Shown: positions 33,601 to 40,019 of the stretch, one piece after another | Layout: each line of letters begins with the position of its first letter | Position numbering within the stretch: the stretch's first letter is position 1 | Assembly (NCBI RefSeq): GCF_018320785.1 | Contig: NC_054866.1 | Location: 36,681,000 to 36,744,999 of the forward strand | DNA length: 64,000 nt | Direction: 5' to 3' | Origin: Cheilinus undulatus | Lineage: Eukaryota; Chordata; Actinopteri; Labriformes; Labridae | The notes under the pieces: generated by a model | The model's database searches: none | What the model saw: the letters and a program-made list of their open reading frames with translations, nothing else | What the model was told of the DNA's origin: nothing | Position numbers and translations under genes: made by a program

Positions 33601-33817
33601 AACGAGCGGACAGAAACAAAAGACTACTTCCTGTCTTGCCTCGAGGGGCCGATTTAAGCGCCTCATCCCACAGACATCATGCTGTCCGATCCGTAGCACA
33701 AACCCTGATGTAAATCCAGAGATCGGCATTCGTCTCATAAGAAAATACTTAGATTAAATAAACTTACCCGTCCTCCAGGTGACAAGCCGCCCCACAGCTC
33801 GCCATCTCCGCCACCAT
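9643..33817 (-). CDS. Membrane-anchored FIIND (ZU5-UPA) death-domain protein, 17 exons
   Basis: Exons in transcript order: 33817-33768, 27094-27072, 21137-21105, 20879-20808, 18432-18400, 18308-18168, 17980-17939, 17842-17796, 17651-17599, 17508-17282, 17172-16919, 13399-13274, 12622-12487, 12243-12196, 12110-12036, 11960-11640, 9671-9643. All are GT-AG and join in one frame: 1,710 nt, 569 residues. Layout: acidic low-complexity region (about 25-80, with [12 protein letters not shown]); one transmembrane helix (about 102-116); short Cys cluster (YCCEKC, about 137-142); FIIND ZU5 part (166-325); UPA part (326-412); basic linker (413-453); death domain (about 463-560). The FIIND resembles NLRP1 and CARD8. 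A putative autoproteolytic set (H252, E261, S279) has the spacing I recall for NLRP1, but the residue before the serine is Leu, not Phe. No NACHT, LRR, PYD or CARD. Likely a signalling protein; function is inferred. The start codon has A at -3 and G at +4. Confidence 0.83.
10120..10246 (+). mobile_element. Tc1-like 3' end fragment
   Basis: The segment ends GGCTAAATACTTTTGACAGC then ACTGTA, a Tc1-type terminal repeat with its TA. Only the right end is recognisable; no transposase text is left. Confidence 0.5.
10343..11505. mobile_element. TTAA-flanked non-autonomous DNA element
   Basis: Exact TTAA sits at both ends (10,339-10,342 and 11,506-11,509). The left terminal repeat AGGGATATTCTGGTATTTTT is matched by the complement of the right end, with about 35 bp of inverted similarity. 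A TTAA target is typical of piggyBac-type transposition. It lies in the last intron of the FIIND-death-domain gene. There is no transposase ORF. Confidence 0.75.
11640..11960 (-). CDS. Exon 16: death domain
   Basis: This 321-nt exon encodes residues 454-560. The domain begins near [20 protein letters not shown] and runs through [12 protein letters not shown], a Glu/Asp-rich helix 3, [17 protein letters not shown] and a final Leu-rich helix. The invariant-type Trp residues (KEW and VEW) and the GEAT turn are characteristic of death domains in ankyrin, UNC5 and PIDD. It is not a CARD, which is what NLRP1 and CARD8 carry here. A GTAAGAAA donor follows. Confidence 0.85.
12036..12243 (-). CDS. Exons 14 and 15: basic linker between UPA and death domain
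   Basis: Exon 14 (12,196-12,243, 48 nt) encodes [11 protein letters not shown] and exon 15 (12,036-12,110, 75 nt) encodes a Ser/Glu patch followed by CKRPRW. Both are symmetric phase-1 exons, so either can be skipped in frame. The KKPRKR and KRPR clusters look like nuclear-localisation signals. Exon 14 has a second in-frame acceptor 12 nt downstream (GTGTAG), which would drop four residues. Confidence 0.7.
12487..12622 (-). CDS. Exon 13: C-terminal half of the UPA domain
   Basis: Encodes residues 368-412, beginning [20 protein letters not shown] and ending [10 protein letters not shown]. The pattern of a beta-strand, a Pro-rich turn (QPPPFKLSL) and a final VW strand matches the end of the UPA region in NLRP1-type FIIND domains. 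Flanks are a TTTGCAG acceptor and a GTAACG donor. Confidence 0.8.
12715..13260. repeat. Unclassified interspersed repeat, copy A
   Basis: The block shares long stretches with 21,990-22,395, including CTGGATGTC-TTGCA-ATTACCA and GACACACGT followed by Pro/Gly-rich text. It also contains an internal partial duplication: two GGGCGGG-AGGA-G starts, each followed by an ATTACCA-GGG motif. It lies in intron 12 of the FIIND-death-domain gene. The class is unknown. Confidence 0.65.
13274..13399 (-). CDS. Exon 12: start of the UPA domain
   Basis: A phase 0-0 exon of 42 codons encoding [20 protein letters not shown] and ending in [13 protein letters not shown]. The RI-KPP motif and the following GxYRL strand correspond to the UPA start in NLRP1-family FIIND domains. 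This exon first suggested the FIIND assignment on the C-terminal side. Confidence 0.85.
14400..14740 (+). pseudogene. LINE reverse transcriptase fragment (L2-like)
   Basis: Broken frames read [20 protein letters not shown], then a Gly-Val-Pro with the expected Gln codon now TGA, then LHLYVLPL-type text and [14 protein letters not shown] at about 14,655-14,700. YADD is the catalytic motif of reverse transcriptase, and the WF-SYL and GVPQGS context is that of L2/CR1-type LINEs. At least one stop and one frameshift are present. It lies in intron 11 of the FIIND-death-domain gene. Confidence 0.8.
15535..15953. mobile_element. hAT-type remnant
   Basis: The right end reads CCAGTTGAGAACCACTG, the complement of the common hAT terminus CAGTGGTTCTCAACTGG. 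The left end (CAGTGGGTCACGAC at about 15,535) is degraded. The interior is AT-rich and non-coding. Confidence 0.5.
16140..16640 (-). pseudogene. Tc1-like transposase fragment, minus strand
   Basis: The minus strand encodes [20 protein letters not shown] at about 16,480-16,535, a hallmark of Tc1 transposases, followed by flanking transposase text in broken frames. It belongs to a subfamily different from the copy at 6,988-8,258. It lies in intron 11 of the FIIND-death-domain gene. Confidence 0.75.
16919..17172 (-). CDS. Exon 11: ZU5 C-terminal half with putative autoproteolysis site
   Basis: Encodes residues 241-325 (254 nt, phase 1 to 0). It begins [20 protein letters not shown] and carries [14 protein letters not shown] and [10 protein letters not shown] further on. 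The block aligns by eye with the NLRP1 FIIND segment around its cleavage site. His252 lies 27 residues before Ser279 and Glu261 nine after His252, the spacing I recall for NLRP1 H1186, E1195 and S1213. The P1 residue is Leu278 rather than the usual Phe. Confidence 0.85.
17282..17508 (-). CDS. Exon 10: ZU5 N-terminal half of FIIND
   Basis: Encodes residues 166-240, including [20 protein letters not shown], then SW-KF and the AGPIFNVDT strand, and ending near the [11 protein letters not shown] motif. The YxCSVTGL start, AGP-(I/L) strand and (L/F)PH motif are the conserved landmarks of FIIND/ZU5 in NLRP1 and CARD8. This is the strongest single exon for the family call. Confidence 0.9.
17599..17980 (-). 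CDS. Exons 7-9: linker with Cys cluster between membrane helix and FIIND
   Basis: Exon 7 (17,939-17,980) encodes an acidic linker, exon 8 (17,796-17,842) [16 protein letters not shown] and exon 9 (17,599-17,651) [17 protein letters not shown]. Splice signals are good: TTCTTCCAG, a CTCGACAG acceptor and GTGAGT/GTAAGT donors. The C-C-x-x-C cluster could bind metal or be palmitoylated, but it is too short to assign. Phase shifts from 1 to 0 to 2 across these exons and still matches exon 10. Confidence 0.72.
18168..18308 (-). CDS. Exon 6: transmembrane helix exon
   Basis: A symmetric phase 1-1 exon of 141 nt encoding residues 71-117. It starts with acidic [10 protein letters not shown], then a basic amphipathic stretch ([12 protein letters not shown]) and a hydrophobic helix [15 protein letters not shown] closed by Arg. 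No N-terminal signal peptide precedes it. The basic residues on the N-terminal side favour a cytosolic N-terminus under the positive-inside rule, but an Arg also follows the helix, so topology is uncertain. Skipping the exon keeps the frame and would give a soluble form. Confidence 0.78.
18400..21137 (-). CDS. Exons 3-5: acidic N-terminal cassette exons
   Basis: Exon 3 (21,105-21,137, 33 nt), exon 4 (20,808-20,879, 72 nt) and exon 5 (18,400-18,432, 33 nt) are all phase 1-1. They encode [11 protein letters not shown], a DN-plus-acidic run ([15 protein letters not shown]) and [11 protein letters not shown]. Exons 3 and 4 both start Asp-Asn, which hints at exon duplication. Acceptors are TTTCAG, TTATCAG and CACCAG; donors are GTAAGC, GTTAGA and GTAATT. 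Low complexity makes these less certain than the domain exons. Confidence 0.65.
19033..19405. mobile_element. hAT-type MITE
   Basis: It starts CAGTAGTTCTCAAACTTTT and ends GGTTGAGAACCATTAG, near-complementary termini of the common fish hAT family with CAGTGGTTCTCAA ends. There is no ORF. It lies in intron 4 of the FIIND-death-domain gene. Confidence 0.7.
21990..22395. repeat. Unclassified interspersed repeat, copy B
   Basis: Shares ordered blocks with 12,715-13,260. It lies inside the foreign insert that splits the Tc1-like element. Confidence 0.65.
22478..23109. mobile_element. hAT-like MITE with LINE tail inside
   Basis: The termini are CAGGGTCTGACATTAATGG and the complement of CTTAACGTCGGACCCTG. 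A shared CTATG flanks both sides; the usual 8-bp hAT duplication is not intact. The element contains the LINE tail at 22,628-22,896. Confidence 0.65.
22628..22896 (+). mobile_element. LINE 3' tail (RTE-like)
   Basis: Starts with AAGCACTCGGAGAGCACAGA and ends ACCTCCTTGGCGGAGGTAAT after a stretch of AACAAACTAACAAAC repeats. This recurring 3' end is typical of RTE-type LINEs in fish; the clade is from memory and unverified. Confidence 0.55.
23955..27060. other. Intron 2 of the FIIND-death-domain gene, no further feature
   Basis: I recognise no exon, RNA gene or clear transposon here. A moderately GC-rich patch at about 24,290-24,760 stands out from its AT-rich surroundings without an interpretable frame. 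Confidence 0.5.
27072..27094 (-). CDS. Exon 2 of the FIIND-death-domain gene (23-nt microexon)
   Basis: It reads through GACGGAGATATCCCAGCACC between a CTGCCCCACAG acceptor and a GTAACA donor. Exon 1 ends in phase 2 and exon 3 needs phase 1. Joining exon 1 directly to exon 3 would create an immediate TAA, whereas this 23-nt exon restores the frame. That requirement is the main support. Confidence 0.55.
27100..28780. other. Intron 1 stretch, nothing recognised
   Basis: AT-rich intronic sequence without an interpretable exon or repeat end. Confidence 0.5.
28785..29282. mobile_element. hAT-Charlie-like remnant
   Basis: The start CAGGGGTGTCCAAACTTTTT followed by GAGGGCCACAT is the well-known hAT-Charlie type terminus. 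The far end (GCATTTGGCCCCCCTTG) is the degraded counterpart. It is non-coding. Confidence 0.7.
29291..29572. mobile_element. hAT-type MITE
   Basis: Starts near CCTTGGTTCTTAGCTGAC and ends GGGTCCTGATGCTTGATCAG then CTGAGAACTAGTGG, the same end type as the element at 55,272-57,047. It directly abuts the preceding Charlie-like remnant. Confidence 0.6.
29591..29764. mobile_element. Short palindromic Tc1-type MITE (174 bp)
   Basis: The ends CAGTCATTGACAGAAGTATT and the complement of ACTTCTGTCCATGACTG match over roughly 50 bp with few differences, and TA flanks both sides. The element is almost two inverted arms. It is intronic in the FIIND-death-domain gene. Confidence 0.85.
29770..31630. other. 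Intron 1 stretch, nothing recognised
   Basis: Unremarkable AT-rich intronic DNA of the FIIND-death-domain gene. Confidence 0.5.
31640..33300. repeat. Degenerate short-period array (CTTTTTATCTCATAATTT type)
   Basis: For about 1.65 kb the sequence cycles irregularly through variants of CTTTTTATCTCATAATTTC with a period near 20 bp. It is broken by a SINE at 32,566-32,752. Strong strand asymmetry (T-rich top strand) is visible throughout. It lies in intron 1 of the FIIND-death-domain gene. Confidence 0.7.
32566..32752 (-). mobile_element. SINE, minus strand
   Basis: The minus strand contains GGCTCCTTTCCCGCATGTCT, then CTCTCCCCCACTCTCTC and AAGGGATAAAAAGCCC, the same order as the SINE at 46,950-47,105. 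It is inserted in the degenerate short-period array. Confidence 0.7.
33768..33817 (-). CDS. Exon 1 (start) of the FIIND-death-domain gene
   Basis: Begins ATGGTGGCGGAGATGGCGAG and encodes [17 protein letters not shown] before a GTAAGT donor. A second in-frame ATG lies four codons in. The first ATG has the better context (A at -3, G at +4). The exon is GC-rich compared with surrounding intron. Confidence 0.68.
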
Positions 33818-33990
33818 CCTCTCTCTGCAGCCAAACCCTGTTACGCTTTCAGTTCAGCACCTGCGCGTAAAACCACATGAATATGATCCAACCATCAGCT
33901 ATCAGTGTCTCCTTAAAGCCCGAGGCACCTTTTCGTGAGATGGCCAATTGTAATCCGATTCCTCGTGGCTTAACTTCACATCACTTGTCC

Positions 33991-34000
33991 TTTTAGTTTC
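33991..34000 (-). promoter_or_regulatory. ISRE-like site upstream of the FIIND-death-domain gene
   Basis: The minus strand reads GAAACTAAAA, one mismatch from GAAANNGAAA, about 175 bp upstream of the start codon. A second IRF-type motif, GAACTGAAA (AANNGAAA core), lies at 33,847-33,855. Together they would suit interferon induction, but both are short and untested. Confidence 0.35.
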
Positions 34001-34009
34001 ACCATCCTC

Positions 34010-35725
34010 TCCTAAGGAAAACAAACATCTGGAGTTTATAGGCTGCCATAAAAGGGCGCAGAGAGTTTCCAAAATCTTTAAACGCAAACAGGCTTCAGTT
34101 CAGTGTTAATGTGGATGTATTGTTTCCTCTCGCAAAATGTTGTTTGTGGCCAAGCGAGAGGTATATTCGATCTCCAAAATATAAGCTTCACTACTGCGCA
34201 GCACACATACGCACATGTAGCTTTGGAGATCAGCGGTGATGCGCAGCTGCAGCGCAAAGCTTCAGAGCACACCAACGAAAGCCACATGTGGGCGGGGGTG
34301 CAGCATCCCGCCTTCAGCATGGTTTTCACAAAGTCGTGTTGATGATTTACAGCATGACATTTACAGTTTTTTTTAAACTAGGAATACATCAATAAAAGTG
34401 CAGTAGATAAAAAGATGTTTGCTGAAACGTAGACTGAAATCGGCTGCATGTCTGCAGATGTTTTAGAGGGATAATGCACAATAAATAGAAACGTATGTGC
34501 TTTGGAACTTTCTAGGAGCAAGATAAGGTATAATCATCTTATTTACGCAAGTAAAATAATTGCATCACTATCACAAAGCATTGAGAAAGTGGGAAAAGTA
34601 AAATAAATTTTGCGCAAAAATGTATTTTGACTAGTCTTTCCGGCTAAGATGTTTGCATACGTCGTTTTAGATACATAGTTGTGAGTTGCACATTTTTTTC
34701 CTCACATGAAAGCAGCCAGCCAGCACTTCACACTGCAACTAGGTCACTTTGAGCGGGAAGACATTCATTGCAAAGCTGCATTACCTTTAATCCACCACCA
34801 GATGTCACATCAGACAACAAAACTAGCCCAGAGCAGCAGCAAAAACCATCCTTTCCCAAAATATCCTTGAACCAAAATACATGTTCATGCCAGATTTGTG
34901 TATTGGACATGCAGCATGAAGTTCAAATGAAATGTGTAAAGATACAAGTTATGTATCTGCAGCAAAAGCTCAGCGTCCATCGGAGAGATAAAGAGAGGTA
35001 GTGAGAGCTCTGTGAGAGCCTGAGATGTCCAGTGGGAGGAATGAGTGAAGGATCAAGGGCTTTCTTATTGATCTCCCCCTCATTGATCCTCTCCTTTCCT
35101 ACTCTCTCCATCCATGTGTCAAACTTACTCAGATAGAGATAAAGTTTGCAGCAGAAGAAGAGAGCGGGAAAGAGAGAGACAGATTCGGTGGGCTGACATG
35201 GATGTTATCCAAGCAGCACAGTCCAAAGGGAGAGATCAGCTCCTCGGTGCAGGAAAAGTAGGCACAACATCAGACTCTGTGGTGAGACGATACCTCCTCC
35301 AATAGCTCAGGAAACTAGAGATAAAACCAGAGAAACAGAAGAGAGGGGGGAAGGAGAGGACAGGGAAGGTCAGGAGGAGAGGAGAGAAAGTGGGAGAAAA
35401 TATAAGCCTGGACAATAGGAGAATAAAAATGGAAAGTCGCTAAAAGCTGTGGTGTAGTGCAGGGTATATGCAGGTACACAGAGTATGCCCACTTCTAAAT
35501 CCACTTTCCTCGCGTAGCAAAAGCAACAAAAAGCAATCTGAGTTCACTAGTGTGTTGTTTTGAAACACATAACCCCCAACACTGCTGTAGAATATAAAAA
35601 AGGTCACTTAAAATTCATAATCATATCATTATCTGTGGGCCAGCTGATGGTAAAATATGCTCTTCTTTGGCTGATATATCATAGTGATCCTTACTCCCTG
35701 AAGCAGCAGAAGGTAAATTATAATG
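34010..35725. other. Upstream flank of the FIIND-death-domain gene
   Basis: No gene recognised. The segment includes purine-rich, GA-repeat-like DNA at about 35,150-35,400. Confidence 0.5.
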
Positions 35726-35732
35726 TGCTCAT

Positions 35733-36835
35733 TCTTGGATGTTTTACCTTTTTATTATTCATAAGCCAATCATGGTCAATATAATTTAACTTTTTTCAGT
35801 ATTTAGTAGATTCATCTTTGGCTGCAATCACAGCACTGAGTCTGTATAGATAGGTCTCAAACAGGCTTCCACATCCAGCCAGAGTAATTTTACTTCATTC
35901 TTCACAAAGCTGCTCAAGCTCTGTCAGGTTGCACAGGGATCAGACATGAACAGACTTTTTCCAAGTCTAAATTCCCTATTGGATTGAGGTCCAGACTTTG
36001 ACTCGGCTACTCCAGACCCTGTTCTCTTGCAGAGTGAATAAGCTTGTCCTCCAGCATTTTACTATATATTGTATTAATTTTATCCTCTACCTTTACAAGC
36101 CCTCCAGAAACTGCTGCTGAGAAGCATCCCCACAGCATGATGCTGCAACCATCATACTTCACAGTGGGGTTGGTGTGTTTGTGGTGATGTGCAGTATTTA
36201 GAGTCTGATGGCCAAAAAACACTTCTCTGGTCTCATCAGACTGAAGAACTCTATTCTAATTGACCATGTAGTCTCCCACATCTCTTTTGGCAAACTCTAG
36301 TTGAGATTTAATGAGTTTTCTTCAACAGTGGCTTTCTCTCACCACTCTCCAATAAAATTTTGACTGGTGAAGAACCTGAGCAACAGTTGTTGTATGCAGA
36401 GCTTCTCCTATCCCAGCTGCTGAAGCTTGTAACTCCATTTAGTCATAGGTAACTTGGTGGCCTCTCTCACTAGTCTTCTTCTTGCACGATCACTCAGTTT
36501 GTGAGGACGGTCTGATCTAGGCAGATTTACACATGTGCTATATTCCTTCCATTTCTTGAAGATAGATTTACCTGAACTCCAGGGGATGTTCAGTGCATTG
36601 GAAACATTTTTCCGTCAATCCTCTGTCTTACACTTTCCAATAACATTTGTTTCTGAGTTACTTGGAGTGTTCTTTTGTCTTCATGGTGTAATGGTTGCCA
36701 GGAATACTGATTAAACAGTGACTGGGCCTTCCAGACACAGGTATCTTTATACTACAATGACACATTCACTGCACTCAGGTGATCCCCATTTCACTGATTG
36801 TGAGACTGCTAGCACCAATTGACTGGACCTCTGTT
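35733..36835 (-). pseudogene. Tc1-like transposon, decayed, minus strand
   Basis: Read on the minus strand it parallels the copy at 6,988-8,258: GATCACCTGAGTGCAGTGAA near the 5' side, HHKHTNPTVKYDGCSIMLWG at about 36,130-36,190 and a 3' part ending in the CCAAG half of the terminal repeat. Several stops and frameshifts break the transposase. Confidence 0.8.
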
Positions 36836-36855
36836 GAATTTGATCAGTCATTTAA

Positions 36856-37520
36856 AAGGATACTTCAACATTTTGGCAAATTCGCCCATTGCCATAATTC
36901 ATATAGTCTTAGTAATAGGTTTGTTTCCTTTAGTTGTCAGTGCAAGCTGTTTCTAGATCTGGGGAGACTGATATACCAGATGCACAGCTAACCCTGTGGA
37001 AGCAGATGGAATTTTTTTGCCTTTCCTCATCAAACTCGTCAAATACACAATCCAACAACTCCAAAACGCTCTTGTCGACAAGTCGAGACCTGCGCATTCA
37101 CCACGCTATGAAATAATAACCTATATTTATGTAACATTATGACACATGAAGCAAATACTCAGAACTATGTCTTGAGCGACACAGTGCAGCAGCCATGTAT
37201 GGAGTGTAGTTCCAGTTTTGCATTTAACTTTAAAACATCTCCGTCTCATAATGTGCCATAATTATTTCATAGCATGGTGAACGTGCAGGTCACAACTTGT
37301 CCACGAAAGCGTTTTGGAGTTTTGGATTGTGCATTTGATGAGTTTGATGAGGGAAAACAAAAAATTCCGTCTGCTTCCATGGTGTCAGCTGTGCAGCTGG
37401 TTTAACGGTCCCCCCAGATCTAGAAACAGCTTGAACCGACAACTAAAGGAAACAAACCTCTTACTAAGACTATAGGAATTATGGCAATGGATGAATTTGC
37501 CAAAATGTTGAAGTATCCCT
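36856..37520. mobile_element. Long-armed TTAA-type MITE
   Basis: The left arm (from AAGGATACTTCAACATTTTG) is matched by the complement of the right arm ending GTTGAAGTATCCCTT. The inverted similarity runs well over 100 bp, through CAAGCTGTTTCTAGATCTGG on the left and its complement on the right. TTAA flanks the left side and TCAA the right. There is no ORF. Confidence 0.8.
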
Positions 37521-37524
37521 TCAA

Positions 37525-38245
37525 GGGTGGAATATTTATGCAATTATTTATAGACACAGCTTTGAATTTTCTGCCTGCTTGAAACTCAACTTTGAGAGGA
37601 TTTGACCCCGACTCAAAAGGCGAGGCGACTTGACCCTGGATTAATGTTTAACTTACAGATTAATGTTTAAGTAGTGTTCTACTAGCAGCTCTGTTAGTTA
37701 TTAGCACAAACATGATCTACCACTTATGATTTTAAAAATGTCATTAATTTTTCAGCTATTTGGGGAACAAGGGTATTACCTGTATTCATATTTTGACCTG
37801 ATTACACAGGAAAAGGGAACCCTGCAAATTAAGACATATTGTTTTTTATAAGATAAACATTAGTGTCTTTTAATATATGTTGTAAAAGAAACAAAGTTGA
37901 TTTCTATATTTTGAGAATTTTCTTTTTTAAATAATTCACATGTAGGCTGCCATTGTTGTGCAATGCACTCTGGGTAGAGATGTCAAACCATAACATTTCT
38001 GATTGCACTCACCTTAGTCTACATTAAAGTATCTTCTTCCTTATTGTTGTCTTCATTTGAACTGCCCTTGGGCTAAATTAAAAAGGCTTTAAGGCTGACA
38101 TCCCATTGGAAAAGATGTGGGATAGACAATGTGGCCACTGGACATCACTACTCCAGTGTGCACTGCAAAACAGTGGAAGCATACATTTGAATTTATCTTT
38201 CAGATTTTCTAAAAATGCAGTGTTTTATTGGGTTTCTTTGTATGA
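37525..38245. other. Intergenic, nothing recognised
   Basis: AT-rich sequence between two MITEs with no gene or repeat end that I can identify. Confidence 0.5.
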
Positions 38246-38249
38246 CATA

Positions 38250-38765
38250 CAGTGCTTAACAGATTTATTAGACCACCTGTCATATTTGTCTCAAAGACCA
38301 TCCAGCATCATGAAGTGCTTTAATGCGGACTCTTTCATTTTCAGTGAGCTCTCCAAATTTTACCATTTCACTCAAATTTTAACCGGCTCACTGGGCTTCT
38401 CTGAGAAGTCAGGAATTGATCAAGCATAACATTCAACCACTAAAACTCATTTTTTCTGTTCAGGAATGCAAATAAATGACTATACAGACTATAGACATAT
38501 TAATCAAGAAATATCAATGTGCTTTACTATTTTTTCTGGTTTTTGTAATCAGTAAATTTGAAAATTCATGGACAACAATAATAATTATATTTTAGCATTA
38601 AAAATATCATTTGCGTTAAAGAGCTTCTACATATTGTTGTATTAACCATTGCAGAAACATAAAAAATGATTTTGGTTATTACCAATGCTGTTAATTTAGG
38701 GCAGCTGTGGCATAAACTTTACTTTGGTTAGGGTTAGGGTGGTCTAATAAATTTGTTAAGCACTG
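38250..38765. mobile_element. Non-autonomous Tc1/mariner-type MITE, copy 2
   Basis: Same termini and interior as 80-619, with TA on both sides. It differs by small indels and by GGTTAGGGTTAGGGTGG near the right end, where copy 1 has GGGTGG. Confidence 0.82.
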
Positions 38766-39289
38766 TACATATCAATGACACTAATGTCAGGTAACATAAT
38801 TTAGTATGCAGGGTTGCTTTAGAAATATAAGGGTTCAATGCCTATCATCAAACACATTTGGAAAATAATGCAGCATGAACAGATATCTGTAGGCAATGCT
38901 GATATGTTACAGCCTTTCAATCTAATTCTACCATTTGACACACCTACCTACTGAATCAAATAAAGCCAAGGTCAGGCTACATGTTTTTCAGCACCATTAT
39001 TGCCTGAACCAATAGTAGCAGGGATCTGGGACCCATTCGCCATGAGAACCTGTTGCTTCCTCTCATGTACTGTGCCATGGTGAACAACAATCAAGAACAC
39101 GTCTGAAACATTTCCTGACCTCTGGACAGAAAGTCTAGCATGTCTGATTTTATTTCCTGCCTTATATGATTTGTTCTGTGACACCAGTGACATCAACCAA
39201 TGGAGCACAGAGAGCTCTGCACGCTACATCACAAATGTACCAAATGGTAAAGCAAAAGAAGAGTGATGAAGTTGTTCCTGTGATATAGA

Positions 39290-40010
39290 ACTACACTATA
39301 TAGAAAAAGTATTTGGCCAGACTTATTAATTATCAAATTCAGATGTTTCAATCAGACCCTTTGCCACAGGTGTTTAAGAAATCAAGCACCCAGCCATGCA
39401 GTCTCTATTTGCATACATTTGTAATGCAAATTGGTAATTCTTGAGAGCTCAACAGCTGCTAAGGTGCATAAAAGTCACTAACCCTGCTGATTCCAGAGCT
39501 AAGAGTTCCAAACTTCCACTGGCATTAATGTAAGCACAGAAACTGTGGAACAGGAGCTTCATGGAATGGGTTTCCATGGCCGAGCAGCTGCATGCAATCC
39601 TCGCATCACCAAGTCCAATGCCAAGCACTGGCTGAAGGGGCCTTCTGACACTGGAGTTGTTTGGGCTTGGTGGATGCTGAGAGGACTGGCCCGCACAGAG
39701 CCCTGACATCAACCCCATCAAGCACCTTTGGGGTGAACTGGAACAGAGACTGCGAGCCAGACCTTCGCATCCACCATCAGTGCCTGACCTCATGAATGCT
39801 CTAAGGAATGAATGGGCACAAGTTCCCACAAAAAAAAAAAAAAAAAAAAAAAAACCTTGTGCAAGTCCTTCCAAGAAGAGTGGAGGCTGCTGTAGCAGCA
39901 AAAGGAAGCCGACTCCATATAAAAGTACATGTATTTGAATACAATGTCATTTCCAACAGTCCCTGTTAGTGTGACGGTCAAGCAGACGAATACTTTTGTC
40001 CTCATAGCGT
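39290..40010 (+). pseudogene. Tc1-like element of a third subfamily
   Basis: Ends are CACTATATAGAAAAAGTATT and, at the right, GAATACTTTTGTCCTCATAG. The inner text includes NPIKHLWGELEQRLRARPSH at about 39,710-39,770, typical of the transposase C-terminus. The N-terminal part is internally deleted and a pure A run of about 24 bases (39,831-39,854) interrupts the C-terminal part. Confidence 0.75.
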
Positions 40011-40019
40011 TTCTGTTAA

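Noticed and set aside
9643..33817. Calling the FIIND gene nlrp1 or card8
   Set aside because: There is no NACHT, LRR or CARD; the C-terminal domain is a death domain and a membrane helix is present.
39449..39901. 150-codon minus-strand ORF with a poly-Phe run
   Set aside because: The run is the poly-A tract within a Tc1-like relic read backwards.
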